Position numbers and translations under genes: made by a program. This document shows, piece by piece, positions 1 through 10,968 of a stretch of DNA of 64,000 nt. Source of the DNA: Actinomadura bangladeshensis (lineage in GTDB: Bacteria > Actinomycetota > Actinomycetes > Streptosporangiales > Streptosporangiaceae); the NCBI RefSeq assembly GCF_004348335.1, contig NZ_SMJW01000009.1:1-64000 (forward strand), in the 5' to 3' direction. Each line of letters opens with the position of its first letter. Position 1 is the stretch's first letter. The notes beneath the pieces are model-generated. The model searched no databases, was not told where the DNA came from, and was given only the letters and a program-made list of their open reading frames with translations.

Positions 1-1898
1 GGCGGGGGCGGCGGCGTCCCGCCCGCGAGCGCGGCCGCCGCGCGGCGGGCCAGTTCGGCGACGAGGCCGGCCTTCCACGCGCCCCAGGCGGCGGGGCCGG
101 TGGCGGTGCCGTCGGCGATCGCGAGGGCGGCGAGCAGGTCGAGGATCTCGCGCTCGCGTCCCGGCACCCGGGACACGGCGTCGATGACGGTCTGGACGGT
201 CACGGGGTCGTCGATGTCGCGGCGGGTGGCGGTGTCGGGGAGCAGCAGATGGTGGCGGACGAGCGTTTCGAGCACGCGGACGTCGTCCTCGGGGAAGCCC
301 AGGCGGGTGCCGATGCCGCGGACGGCGGCGGCGCCCGCGGTGGAGTGGTCGCCGGGCCGGCCCTTGCCGATGTCGTGGAACAGGGCGCCGGTGAGCAGCA
401 GGTCCGGGCGGGCGACCTCGCGGGTGAGGGAGGCGGCGCCGGCGGCGGTCTCCACGAGGTGGCGGTCGACGGTGAAGCGGTGGACGGGGTTGCGCTGCGG
501 CCGGTTGCGGACATGTTCCCACTCGGGGAGCAGCCGGACGATCAGCCCGGCCCGGTCGAGGGCCTCCCAGACGGCGATGGCGGCGGAACCGGCACCGAGC
601 AGGGAGACGAGCGCGTCGCGGGCGGCCGGGGGCCACGGCACGGGCGGCAGGGCGGCGTGTTCGGCGAGCCTGGCCGCGGTCGCGGGAGCGAGCGGCAGGC
701 CGGCCTGGGCCGCGGCGGCGGCGACGCGCAGGACGAGGGCCGGGTCGCGGAGATCGGCGCTCCGCGCGAGCACGACCTCTCCCCCGTGCTCGACGGCGCC
801 GTCGCCGACGGGCCGCCGCTCGACCCCTGGGCGCCGTCCGGCGTCCGCCGACCGCGTGCCCGGCCGTGCACCGGCCGGTTCGCGTGTCGCCGCCGGGCCG
901 GGGTGATCGAGTTCGTTGCGGGAGCGGGTGGTCCTGGACCGGGTGACGCGGTCGACGCGCCGCCACAGGTTGGAGCCCGCGTAGGTGATCGTGCGGGCCG
1001 CGTCCACGATGGAGCGCTGCAGGACGTCCGCGTCCGGCAGGGCGAGCGCGCGCGCGACGGCGTCCTGTTCTTGGAGGACGAGGCGGTCGGTGGAGCGCCC
1101 GGTGACCTCGTGCAGAGCGTGCCGCACGTCGAGGAGCAGGTCGTGGGCGGCCCTGACCGGGCCGTCCGGGGCGGACGCCACCCAGGACGCGGCGACGGCG
1201 TGCATCACGTGGACGTCGCGCAGCCCCCCGTGGGCTTCCTTGACGTCGGGTTCGAGGAGGAAGGCCAGCTCGCCGCGGGTCTCCCACCGCTCCCGGCACA
1301 TCGCGGACAGGTCGGGCAGCCGGACGGCGGCGTCGGCGCGCCAGTCGGCGAGGACGGCGGCGCGCAGTTCGTCCACCAGCGTGTGGTCGCCCGCGACGCG
1401 GCGCGCGGACAGCAGCCCGAGCGCGGCCTTCATGTCGGTGCGCGCGACCGTCCGGGCCTGGTGGACGGTGCGGACGGAGTGGTCGAGGCGTATCCCGGAG
1501 TCCCAGAGCGGGTACCAGACCCGGTCGGCGATCCCGGCGACGTCGGCCCGCCCCCGGTGCAGGAGGACGAGGTCGAGGTCGCCGCCGGGCGTCAGCTCGC
1601 GGCGCGCGTGGCTGCCGACCGCGACGAGCGCGACCCCCTCCAGAGCCTCGCTCCCGCCCCGGCCGGCGGCGGTGGGGTCTTCGCCGGTGAGCGCGCCGGC
1701 CAGGAGGGCGCTCAGGTGCCGGTCCAGGTCGGCGGCCCGGGCGGCCCGCGCCGCCGCGAGGGCGGCGCGGGCGGCGGCGGGCGCGCCGGCCGCCGTCCCG
1801 CCGGACCCGCCGCCCGGCGGCCGGGCGCGGTCGCGCTCGGCCGCGGCGGGCCGGGTGGGGTCGTCGTCCGGGATGACGGGCCGGCGGGTGCGGGACAC
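1..1898 (-). CDS. glnD: PII uridylyl/adenylyltransferase GlnD, 3' end outside window
   Basis: Bifunctional nucleotidyltransferase and nucleotidyl-removing enzyme that modifies the PII protein according to nitrogen status. The minus-strand frame is open from a GTG at 1898 to the window edge, about 632 codons. It shows the nucleotidyltransferase motif GSHARRELTPGGDLD at residues 95-109 and an HD-hydrolase motif GALFHDIGKG near residue 508. The C-terminal ACT domains expected in this family (usually about 770-840 residues in total) lie beyond position 1. The start was chosen because it follows the glnB stop by 8 bases and gives the N-terminus. It is the last gene of amtB-glnB-glnD, so its substrate is almost certainly the neighbouring PII protein. 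In actinobacteria GlnD is known to adenylylate PII; whether that holds here cannot be seen. Confidence 0.93.
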   Translation of the reverse strand, partial: MSRTRRPVIPDDDPTRPAAAERDRARPPGGGSGGTAAGAPAAARAALAAARAARAADLDRHLSALLAGALTGEDPTAAGRGGSEALEGVALVAVGSHARRELTPGGDLDLVLLHRGRADVAGIADRVWYPLWDSGIRLDHSVRTVHQARTVARTDMKAALGLLSARRVAGDHTLVDELRAAVLADWRADAAVRLPDLSAMCRERWETRGELAFLLEPDVKEAHGGLRDVHVMHAVAASWVASAPDGPVRAAHDLLLDVRHALHEVTGRSTDRLVLQEQDAVARALALPDADVLQRSIVDAARTITYAGSNLWRRVDRVTRSRTTRSRNELDHPGPAATREPAGARPGTRSADAGRRPGVERRPVGDGAVEHGGEVVLARSADLRDPALVLRVAAAAAQAGLPLAPATAARLAEHAALPPVPWPPAARDALVSLLGAGSAAIAVWEALDRAGLIVRLLPEWEHVRNRPQRNPVHRFTVDRHLVETAAGAASLTREVARPDLLLTGALFHDIGKGRPGDHSTAGAAAVRGIGTRLGFPEDDVRVLETLVRHHLLLPDTATRRDIDDPVTVQTVIDAVSRVPGREREILDLLAALAIADGTATGPAAWGAWKAGLVAELARRAAAALAGGTPPPP

Positions 1899-1906
1899 GG
1901 CGCGGC

Positions 1907-3585
<1,679 letters not shown>

Positions 3586-3687
3586 CTCTGGGACAGTCCC
3601 TCCTCGCCAGGGAACTTCGAACTGCTCAGAGACTCGACCTCGGCGGTTTCGCGCGCGGGGCCCCCGCGTTTCGCGGGTGTGAAAACC

Positions 3688-3725
3688 CACTCCCGGGTGT
3701 TTCGCAGGTGTTTCTAAGTCCTCAC
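3688..3725 (-). promoter_or_regulatory. Candidate GlnR box upstream of amtB-glnB-glnD
   Basis: Read on the minus strand there are four 5-mers, GTGAG, GAAAC, GAAAC and GAGTG, each separated by exactly six bases (3721-3725, 3710-3714, 3699-3703, 3688-3692). This is the a-n6-b-n6-a-n6-b layout of actinobacterial GlnR sites; the GAAAC elements match the consensus well, the outer two less so. It lies about 100 bases upstream of the amtB start, which suits nitrogen-responsive activation. The match was found by eye, with no scoring. Confidence 0.5.
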
Positions 3726-3755
3726 ATGCCGTTTTTAGTCATGGAAAGGTTGATT

Positions 3756-4910
3756 TCAGTCGCCCAGGATCGCGTCGACGAACGCCTCCGGCTCGAACGG
3801 CGCGAGGTCGTCCGGCCCCTCGCCCAGCCCGACCAGCTTCACCGGGACGCCGAGCTCCCGCTGCACCTGGACGACGATGCCGCCCTTCGCGGTGCCGTCC
3901 AGCTTCGTCAGGACCACGCCGGTCACGTTCACGACCTCGGCGAACACGCGGGCCTGCTGCATGCCGTTCTGGCCGGTCGTCGCGTCCAGGACGAGCAGGA
4001 CCTCGTCCACCGCCGCCTGCTTCTCCACGACGCGCTTGACCTTGCCCAGCTCGTCCATCAGCCCGGTCTTGGTGTGCAGCCGGCCCGCGGTGTCGATGAT
4101 CACCACGTTGACCTTGGACTCGATGCCCTGCTTCACCGCGTCGAACGCGACGCTCGCCGGGTCGGCGCCCTCGTCCTTGCGGACGACCTGCGCCCCGACC
4201 CGCGTCCCCCACGTCTCCAGCTGGTCGGCGGCGGCGGCGCGGAAGGTGTCGGCGGCGCCGAGCAGCACCGTGTTGCCGTCGCCGACGAGGACGCGGCCGA
4301 GCTTCCCGCAGGTGGTGGTCTTGCCGGTGCCGTTGACACCGACGACCATCAGCACGGCCGGGCGGTCGCCGTGCGCCTCGGTGCGCAGCGAGCGGTCCAG
4401 GTCGGGGCCGATCTGCTTGACCAGCTCCTCCTTCAGCAGCGCCCGGACCTCCCCCGGGCTGCGGGTGCCGAGCACCTGGACGCGGGTCCGCAGGTCGTCG
4501 GTGACCTGGCGGGCCACGGAGGTGCCCATGTCGGCGGTGATCAGGGTGTCCTCGATCTCCTCCCAGGCGTCCTCGTCGAGCGTGTCGCGCGACAGCAGGC
4601 CGAGGAGGGTCTTGCCGAACGTGTTCTGGGAGCGCGCGAGCCGCGCCCGCAGCCGGACCAGCCGCCCCGCGCCCGGCGGCGGCTTCTCGATCTCGACCGT
4701 GGGACGCGGCGCCGGCACCTCCGTCGGCGGCGCCCGCTCGATCGTGGGGGCCCCGGCCTCCGCCTCGTCGGCGGCGGTCGCGCCGCCGGTCCGTTCCGAC
4801 GGCCGCTCCACCGGCGGGCGCGGGCGTGTGCGGCGTGGCCGCAGCAGGGTGATGCCGCCGATGATCAGTGCGACGGCGGCCAGCGCGGCGATGACGATCA
4901 GATATTCCAT
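3756..4910 (-). CDS. ftsY: Signal recognition particle receptor FtsY
   Basis: SRP receptor GTPase that delivers ribosome-nascent chain complexes to the Sec translocon at the membrane. It has 384 residues. An N-terminal hydrophobic segment (residues 2-23) anchors it, followed by an acidic and proline-rich linker to about residue 95 and then the NG domain. G1 is GVNGTGKTT (about residue 190); DTFRAAAADQLETW, DTAGRLHTK and TKLDGTAKGG follow in order. The N-terminal membrane segment is typical of actinobacterial FtsY. It lies about 110 bases downstream of smc on the same strand, the conserved order in the group. Confidence 0.96.
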   Translation of the reverse strand: MEYLIVIAALAAVALIIGGITLLRPRRTRPRPPVERPSERTGGATAADEAEAGAPTIERAPPTEVPAPRPTVEIEKPPPGAGRLVRLRARLARSQNTFGKTLLGLLSRDTLDEDAWEEIEDTLITADMGTSVARQVTDDLRTRVQVLGTRSPGEVRALLKEELVKQIGPDLDRSLRTEAHGDRPAVLMVVGVNGTGKTTTCGKLGRVLVGDGNTVLLGAADTFRAAAADQLETWGTRVGAQVVRKDEGADPASVAFDAVKQGIESKVNVVIIDTAGRLHTKTGLMDELGKVKRVVEKQAAVDEVLLVLDATTGQNGMQQARVFAEVVNVTGVVLTKLDGTAKGGIVVQVQRELGVPVKLVGLGEGPDDLAPFEPEAFVDAILGD

Positions 4911-5020
4911 AGCCCCCTCAGCTTTTCATGTCCGCCGCGGGGGGTGTGTCCGGCCTGGGCGTCTCCGCTCCGCGCCGGCCCGACGGGGGCCTCCGGGCCG
5001 GGAGGAGGAGAGAAAGGCGA

Positions 5021-8000
5021 TCAGCGGAGCCGCTGGCTGACGACCTGGGTGACGCCGTCTCCGCGCATGCTGACGCCGTAGAGGGCGTCGGCGCCCTCCA
5101 TGGTGCGCTTCTGGTGGGTGATGACGATCAGCTGGGACGACTCGCGCAGCTCCTCGAAGACGGTGATGAGCCGCTGCGTGTTGGTGTCGTCCAGCGCGGC
5201 CTCGACCTCGTCCAGGACGTAGAACGGCGACGGGCGCGCCTTGAACACGGCGACGAGGAAGGCGATGGCGACCAGGGAGCGCTCGCCGCCGGACAGCAGC
5301 GACAGCCGCTTCACCTTCTTGCCGGGCGGCCGGGCCGCGACCTCGACGCCGGTCGTGAGCATGTCGCCGGGCTCGGTCAGCGAGAGGCTGCCCTCGCCGC
5401 CGGGGAACAGCCGCGCGAAGATCCGCTCGAACTCGCGGGCGGTGTCCTCGTAGGCGGTGCCGAACACCTCCTGGACGCGGTCGTCGACCTCCTTGACGAG
5501 GCCGAGCAGCTCCCGCTGGGTCTTCTTGAGGTCCTCCAGCTGCGAGGTGAGGAACGCGTGCCGCTCCTCCAGCGCCGCGAACTCCTCCAGCGCGAGCGGG
5601 TTGACCTTGCCGAGCTGGTTGAGCTGCCGCTCGGCGACCTTGGCGCGCTTCTCCTGGACCGTCCGGTCGTAGGGGACGGGCCGCGCGTCCTCCCCTTTCT
5701 CCGGGTCGGGCGGGACGAGCTGGTCGGGGCCGTACTCGGCGACGAGCGACTCGACCTCCAGCCCGAACTCCTCCAGCGCGCGCTGCTCGTACTGCTCCAG
5801 CCTGAGCCGCTGCTCGGCGCGGGCGACCTCGTTGCCGTGCACGACGTTGACCAGGCGCTCCAGGGTGGCCGACAACTCGCGGACCTGCGTCCGGACGACC
5901 TTCAGCTCGGCCTCGCGCGCGGCCTTGGCCTGCTCGGCGGCCTCGCGGCGGCGGACGGCGGCGGCGAGGGAGTGCTCGATGCGGTCGAGGGCCGTCCGGG
6001 CGCCCCGGTGGACGGCCTTGGCGATCCTCGCCTGCTCCTCCCGGCGGGCGCGGCGCTGGGCGGCGCGGGCGCGCTCCTCGCGTTCGCGGCGGGCGCCCCG
6101 CTCCAGGGCGTCGGCGCGGCCGGAGATGGCCTGGACGCGCTCCTCGGCGGTGCGGACCGACAGCCGCGCCTCCATCTCGGCCGAGCGCAGCTCCTGGACG
6201 CGGGCGTTCAGCTCGTCGCGCGCCTCGGTGTCGTGCCCGGCCTCGTCGGCGACCTCGGCGGCCTCCTCCGACTCGGCGAGCCGCATCGCCAGTTCCTCAG
6301 CCGCCTCGGTGTCGCGCTCCAGCGACTCGTTCGCGGCGTCGAGGGCCTTGGTGAGGCGCTCCACCTCGCCGCGCGCGGCGCGGGCGTCGGCCTCCAGGCG
6401 GGCGGCGCGCTTGGCCTCCTGTGCGGCCTGCGCGTCGAACTCGCGCAAGCGCGCGCGGACGCGGTCGAGCTCGCTCTGGGCCCGGTCGACGCTCGACTGG
6501 GCCTCCCCGGCCGCGGCCTCCGCGGCCTCCAGCGCGGTCTGGGCGGACTGCTCGCGCTCCATCGACGCGCTGAGCTCGTCGGCGGCGGCGCCCGCCGCGG
6601 TCTCCGCGGCGGCGAGGTCCTCGGTGGCCTCGTCGAGGGTCGCGCGCATCCGCAGGAGGCTCTGCCCGCCGCCGGCCGCGCCGCCCTGGGCCCAGTGCGC
6701 GCCGACGAGTTCGCCCTCCCGGGTCACCGCGCGCAGGGACGGCTCCCGGCGGACGAGCGACGCGGCCGACGGCACGTCGTCCACCACGGCCACGTCCCGC
6801 AGGAGATGCTCAAGGGCCGGCCGCACGGCGGCCGGGACGGTCACCGCATCGAGCGCGTAGTCGACGCCCGGCACCCGCCCGGACGGCGCCGCCGCTCCCC
6901 CGCCGATGAGCAGCCCGGCGCGTCCGGCGTCGCGGGAGCGCAGCAGCGCCAGCGCGGCCTCGGCGGTGTCCAGGGAGCCGACGGCGATGGCCTCGGCGGC
7001 GTTGCCGAGCGCGGCGGCGACCGCCGTCTCGTACCCGGGGCGGACGTTCAGCAGGGACGCGACCGTGCCCAGCACGCCGTCGAGCGTCCCGTCCGCGCCC
7101 GCCGACAGCAGCGCCTCGCCGCCGTCGGCGGCGCTGGCGAGCGTCAGGTTCAGGGCCTCGATCCGGGCCTGCAGCGCCGCGACCCTCTTCTGCGCGGCCT
7201 GGTCGGCGGACCGGGCCGACGCCACGGCGCCCCGCGCCTCCTTCAGCGCCCGGCGCGGGCCGTCCACGGCCGAGCGCGCGGCCTCGGCGGCGTCCTTGGC
7301 GGTGGCGAGGGCCTCCTGCACGACCTGGTGCTCGGCGGCGAGCGCCGGGTCCTCGACGACCTCGGCCTCGAACGCCTCGAACTCCACCCGGGCGTCCTCG
7401 GCGCGCTGCTCGGCCTCCTCGCGGGCCTCGGTGAGCCGCCCGATCTCCGACCGCCCGGCCTGCGCCTTGCTGCGCAGCGCCTCGACCCGGCCGCGCGTCC
7501 GCGCCAGCTCCTCGCGGCGGTCGGCGGCGGCGCGCGCGGCGGCCTGCAGGCGGCGCTCCTCGGCGGCGAGGGACTCCTCGACGCCGGTCCGCTGCTCCAC
7601 GGCGTCGGCGAGGCCGTCCTGCGCCTCGTCCAGCGCGGCGCGGAGCATCTCCTCCTGCTCGCGGATCTCGGCGGCCTCGCGCTCCATGTCCTCGGGGTCG
7701 CGGCCGCGCCGCTCCTCCTCGCGCGCTTCGGCGGCGTTGCGGTGCCGCTCGGCGGCGAGGTCGGCGACGCCCCGGAGCCGCTCCTTCAGCGCCGACAGCC
7801 GGAACCAGGTGTCCTGGACCTGCGCGAGCTTCGGCGCCTGCTCGGCCTCCTCCGCCTCCAGGACGCCCTCGCGCTCCTGGGCTTCGGCGAGCGCCCGCTC
7901 GGTCTCGGTGCGGCGCTCCCGGATCGCGGCCTCGTCGGCGGCCTCCTGCTCCAGCCTCGTCCGCAGCGTGACGAGGTCGTCGGCCAGCAGCCGCAGCCGC

Positions 8001-8674
8001 GCGTCGCGCAGGTCGGCCTGGATCACCGCGGCGCGCCGCGCGATCTCGGCCTGCTTCCCGAGCGGCTTCAGCTGCCGCCGCAGCTCACCGGTCAGGTCTT
8101 GGACGCGGGTGAGGTTGCCCTGCATCGCGTCCAGCTTGCGGAGCGCCTTCTCCTTGCGCTTGCGGTGCTTGAGGACGCCGGCCGCCTCCTCGATGACCGC
8201 GCGGCGCCCCTCGGGGCCCGAGTGCAGGACGCGGTCGAGCTGCCCCTGCCCGATGATGACGTGCATCTCGCGGCCGATGCCGGAGTCCGACAGCAGCTCC
8301 TGGATGTCCAGCAGGCGGCACCCGTCGCCGTTGATCGCGTACTCGCTCGACCCGGACCGGAACATCAGCCGGCTGATCGTCACCTCGGTGTAGTCGATCG
8401 GCAGGGCCCCGTCGGAGTTGTCGATCGTCAGCACGACCTCGGCGCGGCCGAGCGGCGCCCGGTTCGCCGTGCCGGCGAAGATGACGTCCTCCATCTTGCC
8501 GCCGCGCAGCGACTTGGCGCCCTGCTCGCCCATGACCCAGGCCAGCGCGTCCACGACGTTGGACTTGCCCGACCCGTTCGGCCCGACGACCGCCGTGATC
8601 CCCGGCTCGAACTTCAGCGTGGTGGAGGACGCGAAGGACTTGAAGCCGCGCAACGTCAAGGTCTTCAGGTACAA
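5021..8674 (-). CDS. smc: Chromosome segregation ATPase SMC
   Basis: Structural maintenance of chromosomes ATPase that forms the ScpAB-bound condensin ring, 1217 residues. The Walker A motif GPNGSGKSN is near residue 32, followed by a long coiled coil rich in Glu, Ala and Arg. The hinge lies at roughly residues 480-650, the second coil follows, then the signature LSGGER and Walker B FYVLDEVEAALDD around residues 1125-1155. The likely start is TTG at 8674 (LYLKTLTLRGFKSF), with GGAGG about 10 bases upstream. Another TTG at 8746 would add 24 low-complexity residues that look unrelated to the family. The next gene downstream is ftsY, the conserved actinobacterial order. Confidence 0.95.
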   Translation of the reverse strand: MYLKTLTLRGFKSFASSTTLKFEPGITAVVGPNGSGKSNVVDALAWVMGEQGAKSLRGGKMEDVIFAGTANRAPLGRAEVVLTIDNSDGALPIDYTEVTISRLMFRSGSSEYAINGDGCRLLDIQELLSDSGIGREMHVIIGQGQLDRVLHSGPEGRRAVIEEAAGVLKHRKRKEKALRKLDAMQGNLTRVQDLTGELRRQLKPLGKQAEIARRAAVIQADLRDARLRLLADDLVTLRTRLEQEAADEAAIRERRTETERALAEAQEREGVLEAEEAEQAPKLAQVQDTWFRLSALKERLRGVADLAAERHRNAAEAREEERRGRDPEDMEREAAEIREQEEMLRAALDEAQDGLADAVEQRTGVEESLAAEERRLQAAARAAADRREELARTRGRVEALRSKAQAGRSEIGRLTEAREEAEQRAEDARVEFEAFEAEVVEDPALAAEHQVVQEALATAKDAAEAARSAVDGPRRALKEARGAVASARSADQAAQKRVAALQARIEALNLTLASAADGGEALLSAGADGTLDGVLGTVASLLNVRPGYETAVAAALGNAAEAIAVGSLDTAEAALALLRSRDAGRAGLLIGGGAAAPSGRVPGVDYALDAVTVPAAVRPALEHLLRDVAVVDDVPSAASLVRREPSLRAVTREGELVGAHWAQGGAAGGGQSLLRMRATLDEATEDLAAAETAAGAAADELSASMEREQSAQTALEAAEAAAGEAQSSVDRAQSELDRVRARLREFDAQAAQEAKRAARLEADARAARGEVERLTKALDAANESLERDTEAAEELAMRLAESEEAAEVADEAGHDTEARDELNARVQELRSAEMEARLSVRTAEERVQAISGRADALERGARREREERARAAQRRARREEQARIAKAVHRGARTALDRIEHSLAAAVRRREAAEQAKAAREAELKVVRTQVRELSATLERLVNVVHGNEVARAEQRLRLEQYEQRALEEFGLEVESLVAEYGPDQLVPPDPEKGEDARPVPYDRTVQEKRAKVAERQLNQLGKVNPLALEEFAALEERHAFLTSQLEDLKKTQRELLGLVKEVDDRVQEVFGTAYEDTAREFERIFARLFPGGEGSLSLTEPGDMLTTGVEVAARPPGKKVKRLSLLSGGERSLVAIAFLVAVFKARPSPFYVLDEVEAALDDTNTQRLITVFEELRESSQLIVITHQKRTMEGADALYGVSMRGDGVTQVVSQRLR

Positions 8675-9408
8675 ACCCTCGCCATCCTCCCTGCTCCGCG
8701 CCGGTGCCGGACGCCGGGCGCGCACCGGTCCGGCGCCCGACCGCAACGCTAGAGGCTATCGCGTACCTGCGCCGACGGCCCCGGCGTCGGCCGCACCGGC
8801 CGCCGCACCCGTCAGATGCCGCAATTCCACAGATCAACACGAAACGGCCATATTCGGTCGGCCCGAAAGAGGGAGAACCTTTACCGCACCTTGCACGAAC
8901 CCGGCCCCGAACGGACCGACGGCCGCGCCCCGAAGACGACACCGCGACACGGGGCTAAAAGGCGACACTCTCCGGAACGCGAGGAAAGTCCACCGACCCT
9001 ATGACCAGGGAATTCAAGCCCCGAGTACGGCGATGCGCCGTCCTTCTCCACTGCGGCACCCGCGGCGGACGGCCACCCGCCGGGCCCGGCGTTGCGAACG
9101 TGCGCGAAGCCGGGCGTCCGTCGCACCACACCGAGCCGGACCGTGACGGCCACGGCCGGCTCGGGGATCGAAGATTCGAAGGCCCAGCGCCGCCGGTGGT
9201 AGCGGCGTCTGGGCCGGGAGTTCTAAGCTCGACCTCCCACCGACCTCAGCGTTGCGATCGCGTCCGAAGGCAAGTTCGAGCCCGCGAGAACTTGATCGCG
9301 CAGCGAGCCCCCAGGGCGAGCCGGAGCGATGCCAGCGATCGCCCTTTGCTCGACGATAGAGGGCCGCCAGGCCCGAAGGAGGAGAGCAAAGAATGAACAG
9401 AGCGCCGA
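8675..9408. other. Intergenic region upstream of smc, no gene recognised
   Basis: About 730 bases lie between the smc start and the stop of the small coiled-coil gene, and no frame looks convincingly coding. The stretch 8810-8900 is less GC-rich than its surroundings and probably holds the smc promoter. A hairpin is present at 9181-9215. On the plus strand AAGGAGGA precedes an ATG at 9393 that opens only 14 codons (to 9437) before running antisense into the neighbouring gene. GATCGC repeats cluster at 9250-9350. Confidence 0.6.
9181..9215. terminator. GC-rich hairpin, possible terminator
   Basis: Arms GGCCCAG (9181-9187) and CTGGGCC (9209-9215) pair over 7 bases. An internal loop and a second 5-bp stem GCCGC/GCGGC close an 8-base loop. 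It lies about 190 bases beyond the stop of the small coiled-coil gene on the minus strand and could end that transcript. There is no clear U-run, so this is a structural call only. Confidence 0.4.
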
Positions 9409-9606
9409 TCAGGTCAGCGCGGGTTCGCGGTCCTTGACCGCAAGGGACATCACATCGTCGTCCGGCGCCGTCGCGAGCGCGTCGTTCTCTGCCTGAAGCC
9501 GTACGAGCTCGGCTTCCAGATCACGTACGCGCTGCTGCAGGCGCCGCATCTCCGCGACCATCCGGGGGTCGGGACCGCCGACGTGGCCGAGTAGAGCCTT
9601 CGCCAT
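9409..9606 (-). CDS. Small conserved actinobacterial coiled-coil protein
   Basis: A 65-residue hydrophilic protein. It begins MAKALLGHVGGPDPRMV, then carries a short coiled coil at about residues 18-45 (heptad-like leucines and valines in MRRLQQRVRDLEAELVRLQ) and an acidic tail. I recall very similar short proteins between acyP and smc in Streptomyces and related genera, but no function is known to me. GGAGG lies about 10 bases upstream of the ATG. It sits alone, with about 180 bases upstream and a long non-coding stretch downstream. The coiled coil suggests dimerisation or binding to a partner protein. That is inference. Confidence 0.8.
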   Translation of the reverse strand: MAKALLGHVGGPDPRMVAEMRRLQQRVRDLEAELVRLQAENDALATAPDDDVMSLAVKDREPALT

Positions 9607-9784
9607 GACTAAGGGTCCTCCACGCTGAGTAACCAGCAGGGATCGCGCACGAGAATCAACTGAAGTCGGTGCGCGTATCGTCTAGAGTCGCACCGGCCGG
9701 TGTCCTGGTCAAGCCGCACATCACAGGCCGGTAACAACCTTCCTCTACTAGTTTAGCAGGTGCGAACCGGAACGCCCTACCCGG

Positions 9785-10075
9785 TCACCGCTCCAGAAAA
9801 CCGGCGGCCTCGCCGCGCGGCTCGCTCCAGCGCTCGGTCACGCCCGCGACCCTGCCCGGACGCCCGGCGCCGTCACCGCCCAGCAGTTCGAGCAGGCGCA
9901 GGCATCTGCCGCGCGGGCCCTCCGCCACGACCTCGACGCGCCCGTCGCTCAGGTTCGTCGCGCTGCCGGCCAGGCCGAGCTCCAGCGCCCGCGACCGCAC
10001 CCACCAGCGGAACCCGACGCCCTGGACGCGGCCGCGCACCCAGGCGGTGAGCCGCACGATCTCCTCGTCGTCCAT
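9785..10075 (-). CDS. acyP: Acylphosphatase
   Basis: Small enzyme hydrolysing acyl phosphates such as acetyl phosphate, 96 residues. The signature [16 protein letters not shown] gives the phosphate-binding loop with the catalytic Arg (near residue 23). [13 protein letters not shown] provides the catalytic Asn (residue 41). The ATG at 10075 matches the usual family start, and a GTG immediately before it is a minor alternative. It follows mutM by 14 bases on the same strand, the usual actinobacterial position between mutM and smc. Confidence 0.94.
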   Translation of the reverse strand: MDDEEIVRLTAWVRGRVQGVGFRWWVRSRALELGLAGSATNLSDGRVEVVAEGPRGRCLRLLELLGGDGAGRPGRVAGVTERWSEPRGEAAGFLER

Positions 10076-10089
10076 CACGCTCCGGAACC

Positions 10090-10968
10090 CTAGTAGCGGG
10101 CCCGCCTCGGGCGCGGCTGGCACACCGGGCAGCTGTAGGACGAGCGGTTCATGAACTCGTCGCGGCGGATCGCGGTGCCGCAGCGGCGGCACGGCTCGTC
10201 GCGGCGGCCGTAGGCGTCCAGGGACCGCTCGAAGTAGCCGCTCTCGCCGTTCACGTTGACGTAGAGGCTGTCGAAGGACGTCCCGCCGACGGCGAGCGCG
10301 GCCCCCATGACGTCCCGTGCGGCCGCCAGGACGCGCGCGGCCTCCGCCCGCGTCATCGTGTCGGTGGGCCGGGCCCAGTGCAGCCTCGCGCGCCACAGCG
10401 CCTCGTCGGCGTAGATGTTGCCGACCCCGCTGATCAGCGACTGGTCGAGCAGCGCCCGTTTGATCCCGGTCCTGCGGCGGCGCAGCGCGCGGAAGAACGC
10501 CTCGGCGTCGAAGGCGTCCTCCAGCGGGTCGGCCGCGATGTGCACGATCGGCTCCGGGACGGTCGAACCGGCGCCGAACGCGTCCGGGACGAGGTCGGCG
10601 AGCATGAGGTGCCCGAACGTCCGCTGGTCGACGAAGCGCAGGTCGTGGCCGCCGTCCTCGAACAGGACCCGGACCCGCAGGTGCTTCTCGCGCTCGCGGC
10701 CGGGCTCCCCGACGAGCAGCTGCCCGCTCATGCCGAGATGCGCCAGCACCGCCTCGGACCCGTCGTCCAGCGGGATCCACAGGTACTTGCCGCGGCGGCG
10801 GGGCGCCCGCATCGTGCGGCCGGCGAGGCGCGCGGCGAAGTCCGCCGGGCCTGCCGCGTGGCGGCGCACCGAGCGGGGGTGCAGGACCTCGGCGGACGCG
10901 ACCGCCCGCCCTGCCGTCCAGCGCTCCAGGCCCCGCCGGACGACCTCGACCTCGGGCAGCTCAGGCAC
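10090..10968 (-). CDS. mutM: Formamidopyrimidine-DNA glycosylase MutM
   Basis: Base-excision repair glycosylase and AP lyase acting on 8-oxoguanine and formamidopyrimidines, 292 residues. The mature N-terminal PELPEVE supplies the catalytic Pro2 and Glu3, and Lys61 in RRRGKYLW is the conserved beta-elimination lysine. The C-terminus ends in a four-cysteine zinc finger (CRRCGT...CPVCQ). Its start overlaps the rnc stop by 8 bases, so the two are translationally coupled. Confidence 0.96.
   Translation of the reverse strand: MPELPEVEVVRRGLERWTAGRAVASAEVLHPRSVRRHAAGPADFAARLAGRTMRAPRRRGKYLWIPLDDGSEAVLAHLGMSGQLLVGEPGREREKHLRVRVLFEDGGHDLRFVDQRTFGHLMLADLVPDAFGAGSTVPEPIVHIAADPLEDAFDAEAFFRALRRRRTGIKRALLDQSLISGVGNIYADEALWRARLHWARPTDTMTRAEAARVLAAARDVMGAALAVGGTSFDSLYVNVNGESGYFERSLDAYGRRDEPCRRCGTAIRRDEFMNRSSYSCPVCQPRPRRARY

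Noticed and set aside
4928-8752. A 1274-codon open frame on the plus strand opposite smc
   Set aside because: It mirrors the smc codon pattern, has a low-complexity Leu/Gly/Arg composition and matches no family. Long antisense frames are expected at this GC content.
8981-8991. GAGGAAAGTCC, the conserved core of RNase P RNA
   Set aside because: No matching downstream RNase P elements (ACAGAA and the closing helices) were found within 400 bases, so the 11 bases are taken as chance.
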